64,000 nucleotides of DNA, taken from positions 558,001 through 622,000 of the forward strand of contig NZ_LR701494.1 of the NCBI RefSeq assembly GCF_902498785.1. The letters are read 5' to 3'. Source of the DNA: Sphingomonas sp. EC-HK361 (lineage in GTDB: Bacteria > Pseudomonadota > Alphaproteobacteria > Sphingomonadales > Sphingomonadaceae). Shown one piece after another: positions 17,700 to 29,472 of this stretch. Position 1 is the first letter of the stretch; the number at the start of each line of letters is the position of its first letter. A program made the position numbers and the translations under genes. The notes below the pieces were generated by a model, which saw only the letters and a list, made by a program, of their open reading frames with translations, was not told the origin of the DNA and searched no databases.

Positions 17700-19171
17700 C
17701 CCGCGGGCTTGAGTGTCCCTGCGGGTTCGAGTGTCGCGTGCGCCTGGTCCTGCGCTTCATGCTCGTGCGGGACGACGAGCCGCCCCTTCCGCCACGGCCC
17801 GAGGCGATAATACAGCCCGGCAAGGATCAGCGTCGTCGCCGAACCGGCGGGAAAACTCCACCACAACGCATCGGCGCCCAGTGCGGGCTTGAGCGCCAGG
17901 GCGATGCCGAGCCGCACCGGAAACATCGCGATTGCCAGGCTGACGAGCGGCCCCCACACCGCGCCGTTCGCGCGGACGATGCCGAACAACACCATCGTCG
18001 CGCCGAACAGGATGAACCCCCAGGTCGCGATGTAGCTGATATGCTGCGCGATCGGCAGTGCGGCGCTGCTTTCGGCCACGAACAGACCCAGGATCGTGCG
18101 GTCGAACCACAGGACGACCCCGACCATCACACCCGTCAACGCGACGTTGAGGATCAGTCCCGATCGGGTGATCCGCGATACCCGGTCCCACCGCCCTGCC
18201 CCGATATTCTGCGCCGCCATCGCGCTGACCGCGGCACCGATCGCCATCGCCGGCATCTGGACATAGGCCCATAGCTGCTGGGTAATGCCGTAGGCGGCGG
18301 TCGTATCCACCCCATTGCGGTTGACGAGGCCCACCATTGCGAGGCCCGCGGTAGAGATCACCAGCATCTGCGCACCGATCGGCAGGCCCTTGGCGACGAT
18401 CAGCTTCGTCAGATCGGCCGAGGGGAGGATGTAGCGATGTTCACCCCCGCGCAGACGCAGCGGCAGGTCGCGCAGGCGAATGTAGAGCGCGAGCGCGGAC
18501 ACCGCGACGACATTGGCGATCAGCGTCGCGGTCGCCGATCCCGCAATCCCCATTTTTGGCGCGGGGCCGAGGCCGAGGATGAAGACGGGGTTGAGCCCGC
18601 TGTCGAGCACCACCGACAGCCCCATGAACCACAAAGGCGTCAGCGAATCACCCGTCCCGCGCAGCCCCATGAACATCAGGACGAGAATCATCGATGCGGG
18701 CAACCCGAGGAAGATGACGCGCAGATACGCCTCCGCCTGCGCCAGCGCTTCCGGCGGGGTCGCGAGCGCCTTCAGTATCCCCGGCGCGAACGCCCAGCCG
18801 GCAAAGCCGACGACGATCGATGCGCCGAGCACGAGCCCGATCGCCGACCCGAACGCGCGCCGTGCACCATCGACATCGCGGCGGCCCCAGCTTTGCCCGA
18901 CAAGGATCGTCGCGGCCATGCCGAACCCGAAGACCGCACCGAACATCAGGAACATAATGATGTTCGCATTGGACGTCGCCGCGAGCGCGCCTTCGCCGAG
19001 GAAGCGCCCCACCCAGATCGCGTTGATCGAGCCGTTCAGCGACTGGAGAATGTTCGAGCCGAGCGTGGGAAGCGCAAACGCGATGAGCGTACTGCCGATC
19101 GGTCCGGCGGTCAGGTCTCGCTGGCCGGGGCGGGAGCGCTCGCGCGGAGGAACGTCGCTATCGGATGCCAT
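17696..19171 (-). CDS. MATE-family efflux transporter
   Basis: A 491-residue inner-membrane protein with about twelve hydrophobic segments in two halves. The family start (IGSTLIAFALPTLGSNIL) and the GRxLGEGALAA-like segment identify it as a MATE (NorM/DinF) multidrug or metabolite antiporter driven by H+ or Na+. The extreme N-terminus is polar and basic. It is the last gene of a minus-strand series after valS, separated from valS by a palindromic repeat pair, so it may have its own promoter. Confidence 0.9.
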   Translation of the reverse strand: MASDSDVPPRERSRPGQRDLTAGPIGSTLIAFALPTLGSNILQSLNGSINAIWVGRFLGEGALAATSNANIIMFLMFGAVFGFGMAATILVGQSWGRRDVDGARRAFGSAIGLVLGASIVVGFAGWAFAPGILKALATPPEALAQAEAYLRVIFLGLPASMILVLMFMGLRGTGDSLTPLWFMGLSVVLDSGLNPVFILGLGPAPKMGIAGSATATLIANVVAVSALALYIRLRDLPLRLRGGEHRYILPSADLTKLIVAKGLPIGAQMLVISTAGLAMVGLVNRNGVDTTAAYGITQQLWAYVQMPAMAIGAAVSAMAAQNIGAGRWDRVSRITRSGLILNVALTGVMVGVVLWFDRTILGLFVAESSAALPIAQHISYIATWGFILFGATMVLFGIVRANGAVWGPLVSLAIAMFPVRLGIALALKPALGADALWWSFPAGSATTLILAGLYYRLGPWRKGRLVVPHEHEAQDQAHATLEPAGTLKPAG

Positions 19172-19184
19172 CGCTGCGCTACCC

Positions 19185-19279
19185 CGTCATGCCGGACGTG
19201 TTCCGGCATCCGTCGTGCCGCGTCGCTCTTCGCTTTGCCTGTGCCGCAGCGTGAACCCCGGAACAAGTCCGGGGTGACG
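19185..19279. repeat. REP-like palindromic doublet between MATE gene and valS
   Basis: Two hairpins: ATGCCGGA/TCCGGCAT (19189-19196 and 19202-19209) and ACCCCGG/CCGGGGT (19255-19261 and 19269-19275). The outer edges CGTCA and TGACG also pair, so the whole is one composite palindrome, like a BIME. It fills most of the spacer between the start of the MATE gene and the end of valS and may fold in RNA and act in transcript ends or stability. Confidence 0.7.
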
Positions 19280-19287
19280 ACGTGAGG

Positions 19288-22296
<3,009 letters not shown>

Positions 22297-22334
22297 GGCC
22301 GGGCTTTAGCCACACCACAGCGCTAGCCGCAATG

Positions 22335-22384
22335 TCCTCCCGCGAAGGCGGGAGCCCAGTCTGGGTCCCCGCCTTCGCGGGGAC
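22335..22384. repeat. REP-like palindrome between valS and the S9 peptidase
   Basis: A 14-base perfect inverted repeat CCCGCGAAGGCGGG (22339-22352) and its complement (22368-22381), extended by a further imperfectly paired AGCCCAG/CTGGGT near the centre. It fills the spacer just after the peptidase stop, where it may act as a transcription end or mRNA-stabilising hairpin. I associate this CGCGAAGGCG palindrome with sphingomonad intergenic regions. Confidence 0.8.
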
Positions 22385-22387
22385 ACA

Positions 22388-24436
22388 TCATTGAGCAGCG
22401 CCGTCCTTCCCCGTCCACCGATCCATCCACCCCAGCACCTCGCCATACCATTGGCGGCTGTTCTTCGGCTTCAGCACCCAGTGGTTCTCGCCCGGGTTCA
22501 CCACCAGCCGCGAGGGAATCCCGCGCCGCTGGAGCGCCGTGAACGCCGCGATCCCCTGGGTGTAGGGGATGCGGAAGTCCTTCTCGCCGGTGATGACGAG
22601 CATCGGCGTCTTCCACTGCGCGACGTAATTGACCGGGTTCCACTTCTCGAACGCTTGCGGGTCCTCGAAATAGGCCTTGCCGCCATGTTCCCATTCGTCG
22701 AACCACAGCTCTTCGGTCTCATAGGCCATCGCGCGCGCATCGAAGACGCCGTCATGCTGGACGATGCACTTGAACCGATCGGGCCACTGACCTTCGAACC
22801 AGTTCATCATATAGCCGCCATAGGACGCGCCGAGCGCGCAAGCGTTGTCCGCGTCGAGCCAGGCGAACTTGTCCGTCGCCGCCTTCAATCCCTTTTGCAG
22901 GTCCTCGAGCGGCCAGCCGCCCCAATTGTTGCGGATCGCGTCGGTGAAGGCCTGGCCGTAGCCGGTGCTCCCGTGGAAATCGACCGCGACGAGCCCATAG
23001 CCGGCGCCCGCGAACACCGCGGGGTTCCAGCGATAGGACCAGCTGTTGTTCGAGGAACCCTGCGGCCCGCCGTGGACCATATAGGCGATAGGCACCTTGC
23101 CAGCGCTGCCCGCAGGCTTCACCGCATAGCCCCAGACGGTATCGTTGTTCGCGCCCTTGAAGTTGAAGCGCGTGACCGTCGGCATGTCGATGCCCGCGAG
23201 CTTGGCGGCATTGACCTTCGTAAGCCGCTTCGGCGCGCCCTTGCCCGCCACCATGTAGAAGTCGTCCGGCGCGGTGAGGCTGTTCATCGCGATGACGACC
23301 CCCTTGGGGGTCGGCACGACGGCCGAGACACTGCCTTCCTTCGTCAGCCGCGCGACCCTGCCGCTCGCCGGATCGACCGACCAGAGCGGCGTTTCCTGCG
23401 TGTCCTCGGCCGTCACGTAGATGCGTTTCGAATCGGGCGCCCAGGCGATCGATCCGACCGAGCGATCCCAGCTTTCGGTCAGCGCGCGCACCTGCCCGCT
23501 CGCCAGATCGCGGAGCATCAGTACCTGACGATCGGCTTCATAGGTCGGGCGCTTCATCGCGAACCAGGCGAGGTATTTCCCGTCGGGCGATACGGTCGGC
23601 AGATTGTCCATCCCGTCATTCGCGTCGGTCAGGTTCACCGGCGGCGACGATCCATCGGCGGGCGCTGCGAAGATGTCGAGGTTGGTCGAGGTCGGCTCGA
23701 TCCGTCCTGCCTCGCGCAGCGCAAAATAGACGGTCTTGCCGTCCGCGCTCCAGTTTACTTCCTCGCCGCCGCCAAAGGGCTTGGACGGCGTATCGCCGAC
23801 AAGCTTGCCTTCGATCGGGACGCCGTTGCCGGCCGCGCCCGCGGCGCTCAGCGGCAGCACGAACAGCTGCGACCGCGTGCCGTCCGCCCAGGTGTCCCAG
23901 TGACGCACGAACAGCTGGTCATAGGTCCGCGCCGCGCCCGCATTCGGATCCTTCTTCGTGGCGGCTGGCTCAAGGCTCGGCGCGCCGGGAAGGCGATCAG
24001 CCCAGACGAGCAGCTTGTCACTGGCGGGCGACACCTTGAACCCGCCGAAACCGCCCTTGAAGTCGGTGACGCGGTGCGCGTTCGCGCCGTCCAGCCCCAC
24101 CGCCCACACCGCATCATCGCCGCCCTTGTCCGACTGGAAATAGACGGTCGAGCCGACGATCTGCGGGCTCGTCTCGTTGACATCCGCATCGGCGACGAGC
24201 TTTTCCGGTGCCGCGCCCTTGCGGGTCAGGTCGAGCCGCCAGAGGTCGAACCGTCCCTTGTCCGCGGCAAGATCGGTTTCGCGCTGTTGCCACACAAGCC
24301 AGCGGCCGTCCGGTGATGCAGCAGGCGCCCCGACGCGGCTCAGCGCGATCACGTCATCGATAGTAAGTTGCCGGGCGGAAGCAGGCACGGCGGCGGTGGC
24401 GAGCGCGGTGAGGCTCGCGGTCAGAAGCATCTTCAT
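22388..24436 (-). CDS. S9-family serine peptidase (prolyl oligopeptidase type), secreted
   Basis: A 682-residue protein with a signal peptide (MKMLLTASLTALATAAVPASA), a WD40-like beta-propeller, and a C-terminal alpha/beta hydrolase. The nucleophile is about Ser538 in GASYGGY, the acid is in TGEKDFRIP and the histidine in NPGENHWVL, so the catalytic triad is complete. It should cleave oligopeptides in the periplasm, like other acylaminoacyl-/dipeptidyl-peptidase relatives. It lies between popZ and valS on the same strand, separated from valS by a REP-like palindrome. Confidence 0.93.
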   Translation of the reverse strand: MKMLLTASLTALATAAVPASARQLTIDDVIALSRVGAPAASPDGRWLVWQQRETDLAADKGRFDLWRLDLTRKGAAPEKLVADADVNETSPQIVGSTVYFQSDKGGDDAVWAVGLDGANAHRVTDFKGGFGGFKVSPASDKLLVWADRLPGAPSLEPAATKKDPNAGAARTYDQLFVRHWDTWADGTRSQLFVLPLSAAGAAGNGVPIEGKLVGDTPSKPFGGGEEVNWSADGKTVYFALREAGRIEPTSTNLDIFAAPADGSSPPVNLTDANDGMDNLPTVSPDGKYLAWFAMKRPTYEADRQVLMLRDLASGQVRALTESWDRSVGSIAWAPDSKRIYVTAEDTQETPLWSVDPASGRVARLTKEGSVSAVVPTPKGVVIAMNSLTAPDDFYMVAGKGAPKRLTKVNAAKLAGIDMPTVTRFNFKGANNDTVWGYAVKPAGSAGKVPIAYMVHGGPQGSSNNSWSYRWNPAVFAGAGYGLVAVDFHGSTGYGQAFTDAIRNNWGGWPLEDLQKGLKAATDKFAWLDADNACALGASYGGYMMNWFEGQWPDRFKCIVQHDGVFDARAMAYETEELWFDEWEHGGKAYFEDPQAFEKWNPVNYVAQWKTPMLVITGEKDFRIPYTQGIAAFTALQRRGIPSRLVVNPGENHWVLKPKNSRQWYGEVLGWMDRWTGKDGAAQ

Positions 24437-24497
24437 GATGCGGGTTAGAGCAGATCGTTACGTATGCGACAATCGCCGTCGCATCGGCGGCGAAGCG

Positions 24498-24977
24498 TCA
24501 GCGTTGCGCGCCGGTGATCTTCGCGATTTCGCGCTGCACCATCTGTTCGACCATCGCCGGCAGGTTGGCGTCGAGCCACTCCCGCAGCATGGGCCGGAGC
24601 ATATCGCGCACCAGGCCCTCGAGCGTGCCGTCGCTCGGCGGCTCGGGCTTCACCACCAGCCGCGACAGGATATCGAGCGCACCGCGCGTCGCCTGCGCGG
24701 CCGAATCGGAGAGGATCGGCGCCGGGCTAGCAGACGGCGCATCATCGGCAGGGGTCAGCATGGCAGGCTCGGGCGCGGGGGCTGGCATCGGGTCGCTCAG
24801 TTCTAGCACCTCGTCCTCGATGACGGGTGCGGGCTTCGAAGCGGGCAAAGCGGCGCGCGGGGCCGGTTCCGCCCGGCGCGTGCGCGCCTGAACGGCGCCC
24901 TCGCCTTCCTCGGCGATGATCCGCTTGATCGACGACAGGATGTCTTCCATCGACGGTTCGGTCGTAACGTCGCCCAT
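24498..24977 (-). CDS. popZ: PopZ-like polar organising protein (DUF2497)
   Basis: A 159-residue protein with the PopZ layout: an N-terminal helix EPSMEDILSSIKRIIAEE, a disordered Pro/Ala/Asp/Glu-rich middle, and a helical C-terminal oligomerisation region (LVRDMLRPMLREWLDANL). PopZ forms a condensate at cell poles that anchors ParB and signalling proteins in alphaproteobacteria. I chose MGDVTTEPSM as start because it lies after the tolC stop; an upstream start would run into tolC. It follows tolC by 37 bases. Confidence 0.85.
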   Translation of the reverse strand: MGDVTTEPSMEDILSSIKRIIAEEGEGAVQARTRRAEPAPRAALPASKPAPVIEDEVLELSDPMPAPAPEPAMLTPADDAPSASPAPILSDSAAQATRGALDILSRLVVKPEPPSDGTLEGLVRDMLRPMLREWLDANLPAMVEQMVQREIAKITGAQR

Positions 24978-25014
24978 CTCGCCTGCGCGCTCCCCGACAA
25001 CGACCGCCGGGATG

Positions 25015-26532
25015 TCAGCGGTTCGGTGCGTTCTCACCTGTCGTCAAAGGCGCGCCTCTGTCAACATCGCTCTCCAGCATGGGATCGAGCGACTTGGTGA
25101 CCTGCGCCCCCTGCGCAGGCGTCGTGCGCGTCGTCGAGGCAACGGGCTGGGGTGCCGGGTCCGAATCGAAATCGTTGATGCGGTGACGCACGCGGTTGTA
25201 ATTGGCGACCGGATCGTAGAGCGGCCCGCCGTTCAGCCCGAGGTCCTTCGCCTCCGCCTCGCCCATCGCAGCCAGTAGCGCGAAGCCGGCCACATACGCG
25301 TCGCGGCGCGCGGTGACGAGCGTCACCTGGCTGTTCAGAAGCTCCTGCTCGGCATTCAGAATGTCGAGAATCGTGCGCGTGCCGACACTGTTCTCGGCGC
25401 GCACGCCCTCCAGCGACAGCTTGTTGGCGGAAACCGCCGCCTCGGACGACTGGATCACCTGTTGCGACGACTGCCAGATCGCATAAGCCGAGCGCGCCTG
25501 CGCGATCACGCCGCGTTCGGTTTCGGTGACCTGCTCGATCGCCTGCGATCGCAGCGCCTGCGCCTGGCGCACCTGCGCGCCCGGACGACCACCCTGGAAC
25601 AGCGGCAGGCGCAGCGTCACCCCGGCGGTCGCGCCGACGCCGCTCTGCCCGACCGGGAAGCCCTGCCCCGAATTCAGCGATCCGAGATAGTTGGTGTAGG
25701 TGCCGCCGCCGGTCACACTCACGGTCGGCAGCCGCCCGGCCCGCGCGACCGAAATGTCGTAGCCGCTCGCGTCGCGCTCCTTCTGCGCGGCAAGCAGCGC
25801 GGGATTGCGATCGAGCGCCACATCAACGGCGCTGTCCGGCGAGGCGGGCAGGTTCGGGAGAATCGGCGGCGCATCGAGCGTTCCCGGTGCAGTGCCGACA
25901 AACCGCACGTAATTTTCACGACTTGCGATGAGATTCGCCTGCGCAGTCTGAAGTTGTGCGCGCGCGATCGACAGCCGCGCCTCCGACTGCGCGACGTCGG
26001 TACGCGTCAGGTCGCCGACCTGGAATCGATCCCGCGTCGCTTCCAGATTGACGTCGAGCACCTTCACGTTCTGGGTATTGAGCCCGACGATCGCCTCGTC
26101 GCGGATGACGTCCATATACGCGCCGACGACATTGGTGAACACCGTCGCCTCGGTGCTGCGCAACTGGTCGCGCCCGGCCTCGACGCGGGTCTTTGCCGCC
26201 CGGACGGAGTTCTTGACCGCGCCGCCCGAATAGACCGGCAGCGAGACGAGCGCCTGCCCGTTCACGCTCCGCGCGACGCTGGTGAAGTTCGTCCCGCTGT
26301 TCAGCAGGTTCTCGGTGTAGTCGCCCTGCACGTTGGCGGACGGCAGCCCGGCTGCGCGCTGGATCGGCACATTCTCGTCGTTCGCGCGCTGCGCCGCGCG
26401 CTGGCCGGTCAGCGTCGGATTGCTGTTATAGGCCTTCAGCAGCGCATCGCGCAGCGTGTCCGCGCCGGCCGCTCCCGGCACGACGACGAGAATGGCGGCG
26501 GCAGCCAGAAGATGCGAGCGACGGTTCAGCAC
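25015..26532 (-). CDS. tolC: TolC-family outer-membrane efflux channel
   Basis: A 505-residue outer-membrane factor with a signal peptide (ending near AAGA) and two repeated halves of long helices and strands, as in TolC (TLRDALLKAYNSNPTLTGQ at the N-terminus; GTRTILDILNAEQELL in the second half). It forms the exit duct for type I secretion and RND pumps. The C-terminal ~75 residues are Pro/Thr-rich and probably disordered. The GTG start is two bases after the stop of the upstream methyltransferase-like gene. Confidence 0.93.
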   Translation of the reverse strand: MLNRRSHLLAAAAILVVVPGAAGADTLRDALLKAYNSNPTLTGQRAAQRANDENVPIQRAAGLPSANVQGDYTENLLNSGTNFTSVARSVNGQALVSLPVYSGGAVKNSVRAAKTRVEAGRDQLRSTEATVFTNVVGAYMDVIRDEAIVGLNTQNVKVLDVNLEATRDRFQVGDLTRTDVAQSEARLSIARAQLQTAQANLIASRENYVRFVGTAPGTLDAPPILPNLPASPDSAVDVALDRNPALLAAQKERDASGYDISVARAGRLPTVSVTGGGTYTNYLGSLNSGQGFPVGQSGVGATAGVTLRLPLFQGGRPGAQVRQAQALRSQAIEQVTETERGVIAQARSAYAIWQSSQQVIQSSEAAVSANKLSLEGVRAENSVGTRTILDILNAEQELLNSQVTLVTARRDAYVAGFALLAAMGEAEAKDLGLNGGPLYDPVANYNRVRHRINDFDSDPAPQPVASTTRTTPAQGAQVTKSLDPMLESDVDRGAPLTTGENAPNR

Positions 26533-26534
26533 AC

Positions 26535-27212
26535 TTACCTCGAAAAGGAGAAGGACGCCGGCGCGGCGAAGCCGGGCAGGACGACGCAGTCGATATCGGC
26601 GAAATCGGAAAGACCAAAGCCGCCCGCGCTGCGCTTGCCGGTCGCAAGTCGCGTGACACCGCGATCGACGATGCCGGTCACCACCCGGCCGCCGATCGCA
26701 ACCTGATCGATCAGGGCGTCCGGCAGCTTTTCGACCGCGCCATCGACGATCAGCACGTCATAGGCGGCGTGATCGGGCGCGCCCGCGGGCAACGGACCTT
26801 CGACCACGGTCACGTTTGCGGCATCGGCAAGGTTCGTCCGCGCCTGCTCTGCCAACGCCGAATCGACTTCGACCGCGACGACCGACGCGACGAGGCGCGA
26901 CAGCACCGCGGCGGTGTAGCCCGCGCCCGCGCCGATCAGCAGCACCTTGTCGGTGGCGCGCAGATACGCCTCGGTCAGCAGCTTGCCGGTCGCGATCGGC
27001 ACGTTGGCCGAGCGTCCGCCGCCGATCGGCACCGCAGTGTCGCGATACGCGAGCGCGCCGACCGCTGCGGGCAGAAAATTCTCGCGCGGCACCTCCGCCA
27101 TCGCGGTGACGAGACGCGGATCGTTGACCGCGTTCGGGCGCAGCTGGCTGGCCACCATGGCGGAGCGCAGCGCTGCGAAATCGATCGTCAAGTCGTTGGT
27201 CGCGGTCATCAT
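26535..27212 (-). CDS. protein-L-isoaspartate O-methyltransferase-like protein
   Basis: A 225-residue SAM-dependent methyltransferase. The SAM loop IGAGAGYTAAVL starts at about residue 93, and RENFLP at 43-48 is the family signature of isoaspartyl methyltransferases. The substrate-side residues (GGGRSANVP) differ from the classical GGGxTIS-type stretch, so it may be a diverged member rather than a true repair enzyme. The paired start ATGATG has AGGAC upstream. It is the first gene of the minus-strand run to tolC and popZ, a linkage that recurs in this group as far as I know. Confidence 0.82.
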   Translation of the reverse strand: MMTATNDLTIDFAALRSAMVASQLRPNAVNDPRLVTAMAEVPRENFLPAAVGALAYRDTAVPIGGGRSANVPIATGKLLTEAYLRATDKVLLIGAGAGYTAAVLSRLVASVVAVEVDSALAEQARTNLADAANVTVVEGPLPAGAPDHAAYDVLIVDGAVEKLPDALIDQVAIGGRVVTGIVDRGVTRLATGKRSAGGFGLSDFADIDCVVLPGFAAPASFSFSR

Positions 27213-27375
27213 TGTCTGTCCTGTCGCACAGCTGTTATACCAATGCAATACACTTCGTTCTGTCGAGGCTTCTATCGCGCCTGTCGGGTGTCGCCAAGCG
27301 TTCCCGCCGCCTGTTGCCGCTTGCGCTTGACATGGCCCCCGCATCCCCGCATCTGCGCGCCTCCCGCGACATCGA

Positions 27376-27449
27376 GGCCCGATGGCGGAGTGGTGACGCA
27401 GAGGACTGCAAATCCTTGCACCCGGGTTCGATTCCCGGTCGGGCCTCCA
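27376..27449 (+). tRNA. tRNA-Cys (anticodon GCA)
   Basis: A 74-base cloverleaf with encoded CCA. Acceptor stem GGCCCGA/TCGGGCC pairs perfectly; the anticodon loop CTGCAAA gives GCA; the T loop contains GTTCGATTC. It ends one base before the stop of the converging mutT gene. Confidence 0.97.
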
Positions 27450-27450
27450 T

Positions 27451-27879
27451 CTACGCCGCCAGATACGCGCGCAGCGCATCGACGAGCGGCACGTCGGCGG
27501 GCGGCATCGGCAGCTCGGCGAGTTCGGGCAACCCGGTCCACCTCAGCGCGGCTGCATGCAGCGGTTGCACATCGCCCGTCCAGCGGTGACAGATGAAGAG
27601 CAGCAGCAACAGGTGACGCTCGCCTCTCGGCTCGCTGGCAAACGCGAGCGGCAGGACATCCCGGATCTCGACGCCGATCGCGAGTTCCTCGCGCAGTTCG
27701 CGGCACAGTGCGACCTCCGGCGCCTCGCCGGCCTCGATCTTGCCGCCGGGGAACTCCCACAGTCCCGCCATGTCGGTGCCGGCAGGGCGCTGCTGCACCA
27801 GCACCCGTCCTTGCGGATCGATCAGCGCGCAGGCGACGACGGTGAGCAGCGCGATCGTTTCGGGGACGGCATCAGTCAT
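27451..27879 (-). CDS. mutT: MutT-type Nudix hydrolase (8-oxo-dGTP diphosphatase)
   Basis: A 142-residue Nudix enzyme that removes oxidised nucleotides. The Nudix box is complete: G46, E52, R60, E61, E64 and E65 in GGKIEAGEAPEVALCRELRE. The preceding AGLWEFPGG is typical of MutT. It converges on tRNA-Cys with a one-base gap and diverges from the first Flp pilin gene. Confidence 0.93.
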   Translation of the reverse strand: MTDAVPETIALLTVVACALIDPQGRVLVQQRPAGTDMAGLWEFPGGKIEAGEAPEVALCRELREELAIGVEIRDVLPLAFASEPRGERHLLLLLFICHRWTGDVQPLHAAALRWTGLPELAELPMPPADVPLVDALRAYLAA

Positions 27880-27911
27880 TCGTTAAGGCTTTCGGCGGTA
27901 TCGCGGCAGGG

Positions 27912-28118
27912 ATGAACCTGCGTCGTCGCCTATCGCCTCGCGCCCTTGCTCGCCAGCTTTCGCGGCTGGCGGCGGACGAGCGCGGCGCGACGGCGGTCGA
28001 ATACGGGCTCATTCTCGCGCTCATCTTCCTCGCGGTCGTCGGCAGCATCCAGGCGGTCGCGAACTCGACGACCGGCATGTGGAACGATGTGTCGTCGAAG
28101 GTCGCAAACGCACGCTGA
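27912..28118 (+). CDS. Flp-type pilin subunit
   Basis: A 68-residue pilin. A basic leader is followed by DERGATAVEYGLILALIF, the Flp signature: cleavage by the prepilin peptidase before or at the Gly/Ala with Glu at +5, then a hydrophobic helix. Flp pilins assemble Tad pili at the inner membrane. The usual tad/cpa assembly genes are not in the window, so secretion machinery must lie elsewhere. A second pilin follows 138 bases downstream. Confidence 0.9.
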   Translation: MNLRRRLSPRALARQLSRLAADERGATAVEYGLILALIFLAVVGSIQAVANSTTGMWNDVSSKVANAR

Positions 28119-28256
28119 CCGGCGCGCCGCTATTGTAAGAAAATATCCGGCGCGGCCTTAAACTTTTCTCAACCCAGAATCCCTAATCCTCGTGCCGCTG
28201 CTCCGGTGTTCCCGGTTCAGCCGGGTGACTGAAGCGTTATTGAACGGAGACCGGAC

Positions 28257-28424
28257 ATGCAGAAGATTCGCACTTTCCTGAAGAACAACAAGGGCGCCAC
28301 CGCAATCGAGTACGGCCTGATCGCCGCGCTGATCGCCGTCGCCGCCATCGCAGCGATGCAGGGCCTGGGCAACCAGCTGAAGACCACGTTCTCGAACGTG
28401 TCGACCAACATGAAGGCTTCGTAA
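28257..28424 (+). CDS. Flp-type pilin subunit, small
   Basis: A 55-residue pilin with NNKGATAIEYGLIAALIA, the Flp prepilin signature, then a helix and the polar tail LKTTFSNVSTNMKAS. The ribosome binding site ACGGAG lies eight bases upstream. It is probably the major pilin: short, typical in sequence, and followed 26 bases later by a strong terminator. A small hairpin (CCCGG/CCGGG) lies in the leader at 28211-28225. Confidence 0.93.
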   Translation: MQKIRTFLKNNKGATAIEYGLIAALIAVAAIAAMQGLGNQLKTTFSNVSTNMKAS

Positions 28425-28450
28425 GTCCAAGCGACTTTGCGAACGGAAAC

Positions 28451-28488
28451 GGGGCGGCGGACCACAGGGTCCGCCGCCCCTTTCTTTT
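28451..28488 (+). terminator. rho-independent terminator after the Flp pilin gene
   Basis: A perfect 13-bp GC stem (GGGGCGGCGGACC and its complement) with the four-base loop ACAG, followed by TTTCTTTT. It ends transcription of the second pilin gene and separates it from the converging accA. Confidence 0.93.
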
Positions 28489-28512
28489 GCGGTCGGTCCC
28501 GCACCAGCAATC

Positions 28513-29463
28513 TCAGGCGAAGCGGCCCATCGTCAGGAACTTGGTACGGCGATCCGCCTTCAGTGCGGCCTGATCCATGCCCGACAGCGAATCGAGCTGC
28601 GCCATGATGGCATCGCCGAGCGCGCCGATCGCCGCGGCCGGATCGCGGTGCGCGCCGCCAAGCGGCTCCGGCACGATCGCATCGATGACGCCGAGCGCCT
28701 TCAGGTCCTGCGCCGTGACCTTCATCGCCTCGGCCGCGTCGGCTGCCTTGTCGGCGGTGCGCCACAGGATCGACGCGCAACCCTCGGGCGAGATCACCGA
28801 ATAGACGGCGTGCTCGAACATCAGCACGCGGTTGCCGCTCGCCAGCGCGATCGCGCCGCCCGAGCCGCCCTCGCCAACCACCGCCGCGACCATCGGCACT
28901 TCGAGCGCGAGGCACGCCTCGGTCGACCGCGCGATTGCCTCCGCCTGCCCGCGCTCCTCGGCCTGGATGCCGGGGAACGCGCCTGACGTATCGACGAGCG
29001 TCACCACCGGCAGACCAAAACGATCGGCGAGCTCGAGCAGCCGGATCGCCTTGCGATACCCTTCGGGCTTGCCCATTCCGAAATTGTGGCGGAGGCGCGA
29101 TGCGGTGTCGTCGCCCTTTTCGTGACCCAGCACCATGACTCGCCGCCCGCGAAACATCGCAAAGCCGCCGAGGATCGCCTGATCGTCGCCGAACGCGCGG
29201 TCGCCCGCCAATGGCACGAACTCGTCGAACAGACCCGCGACATAGTGCTTGAAATGCGGCCGCTCGGGATGGCGGGCGACCTGGGTCTTCTGCCACGGGG
29301 TCAGTTTCGCGAAGGTGTCGCGCAGCAGTTTGTCGGACTTGGCCTGCAGGCGCGCGACATCGGCATCGATATCGATTCCGCCACCATTGCCCGTCTCGCG
29401 CAACTCGTCGATGCGAGTCTGAAGCTCCGCGATCGGCTTCTCGAAATCCAGAAAACTTGGCAT
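28513..29463 (-). CDS. accA: acetyl-CoA carboxylase carboxyltransferase subunit alpha
   Basis: A 316-residue protein that, with AccD, transfers carboxyl from biotin to acetyl-CoA in the first step of fatty-acid synthesis. It starts with the family sequence [11 protein letters not shown] and contains the carboxyltransferase signatures [12 protein letters not shown] and [13 protein letters not shown]. Length and start are standard. It follows xerD by nine bases on the same strand; its partner gene accD is in the trp cluster. Confidence 0.98.
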   Translation of the reverse strand: MPSFLDFEKPIAELQTRIDELRETGNGGGIDIDADVARLQAKSDKLLRDTFAKLTPWQKTQVARHPERPHFKHYVAGLFDEFVPLAGDRAFGDDQAILGGFAMFRGRRVMVLGHEKGDDTASRLRHNFGMGKPEGYRKAIRLLELADRFGLPVVTLVDTSGAFPGIQAEERGQAEAIARSTEACLALEVPMVAAVVGEGGSGGAIALASGNRVLMFEHAVYSVISPEGCASILWRTADKAADAAEAMKVTAQDLKALGVIDAIVPEPLGGAHRDPAAAIGALGDAIMAQLDSLSGMDQAALKADRRTKFLTMGRFA

Positions 29464-29472
29464 CGGCGGCGA

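Noticed and set aside
28211-28225. Small hairpin before the second pilin as a riboswitch
   Set aside because: Only a 5-bp stem without conserved aptamer features; mentioned in the pilin entry only.
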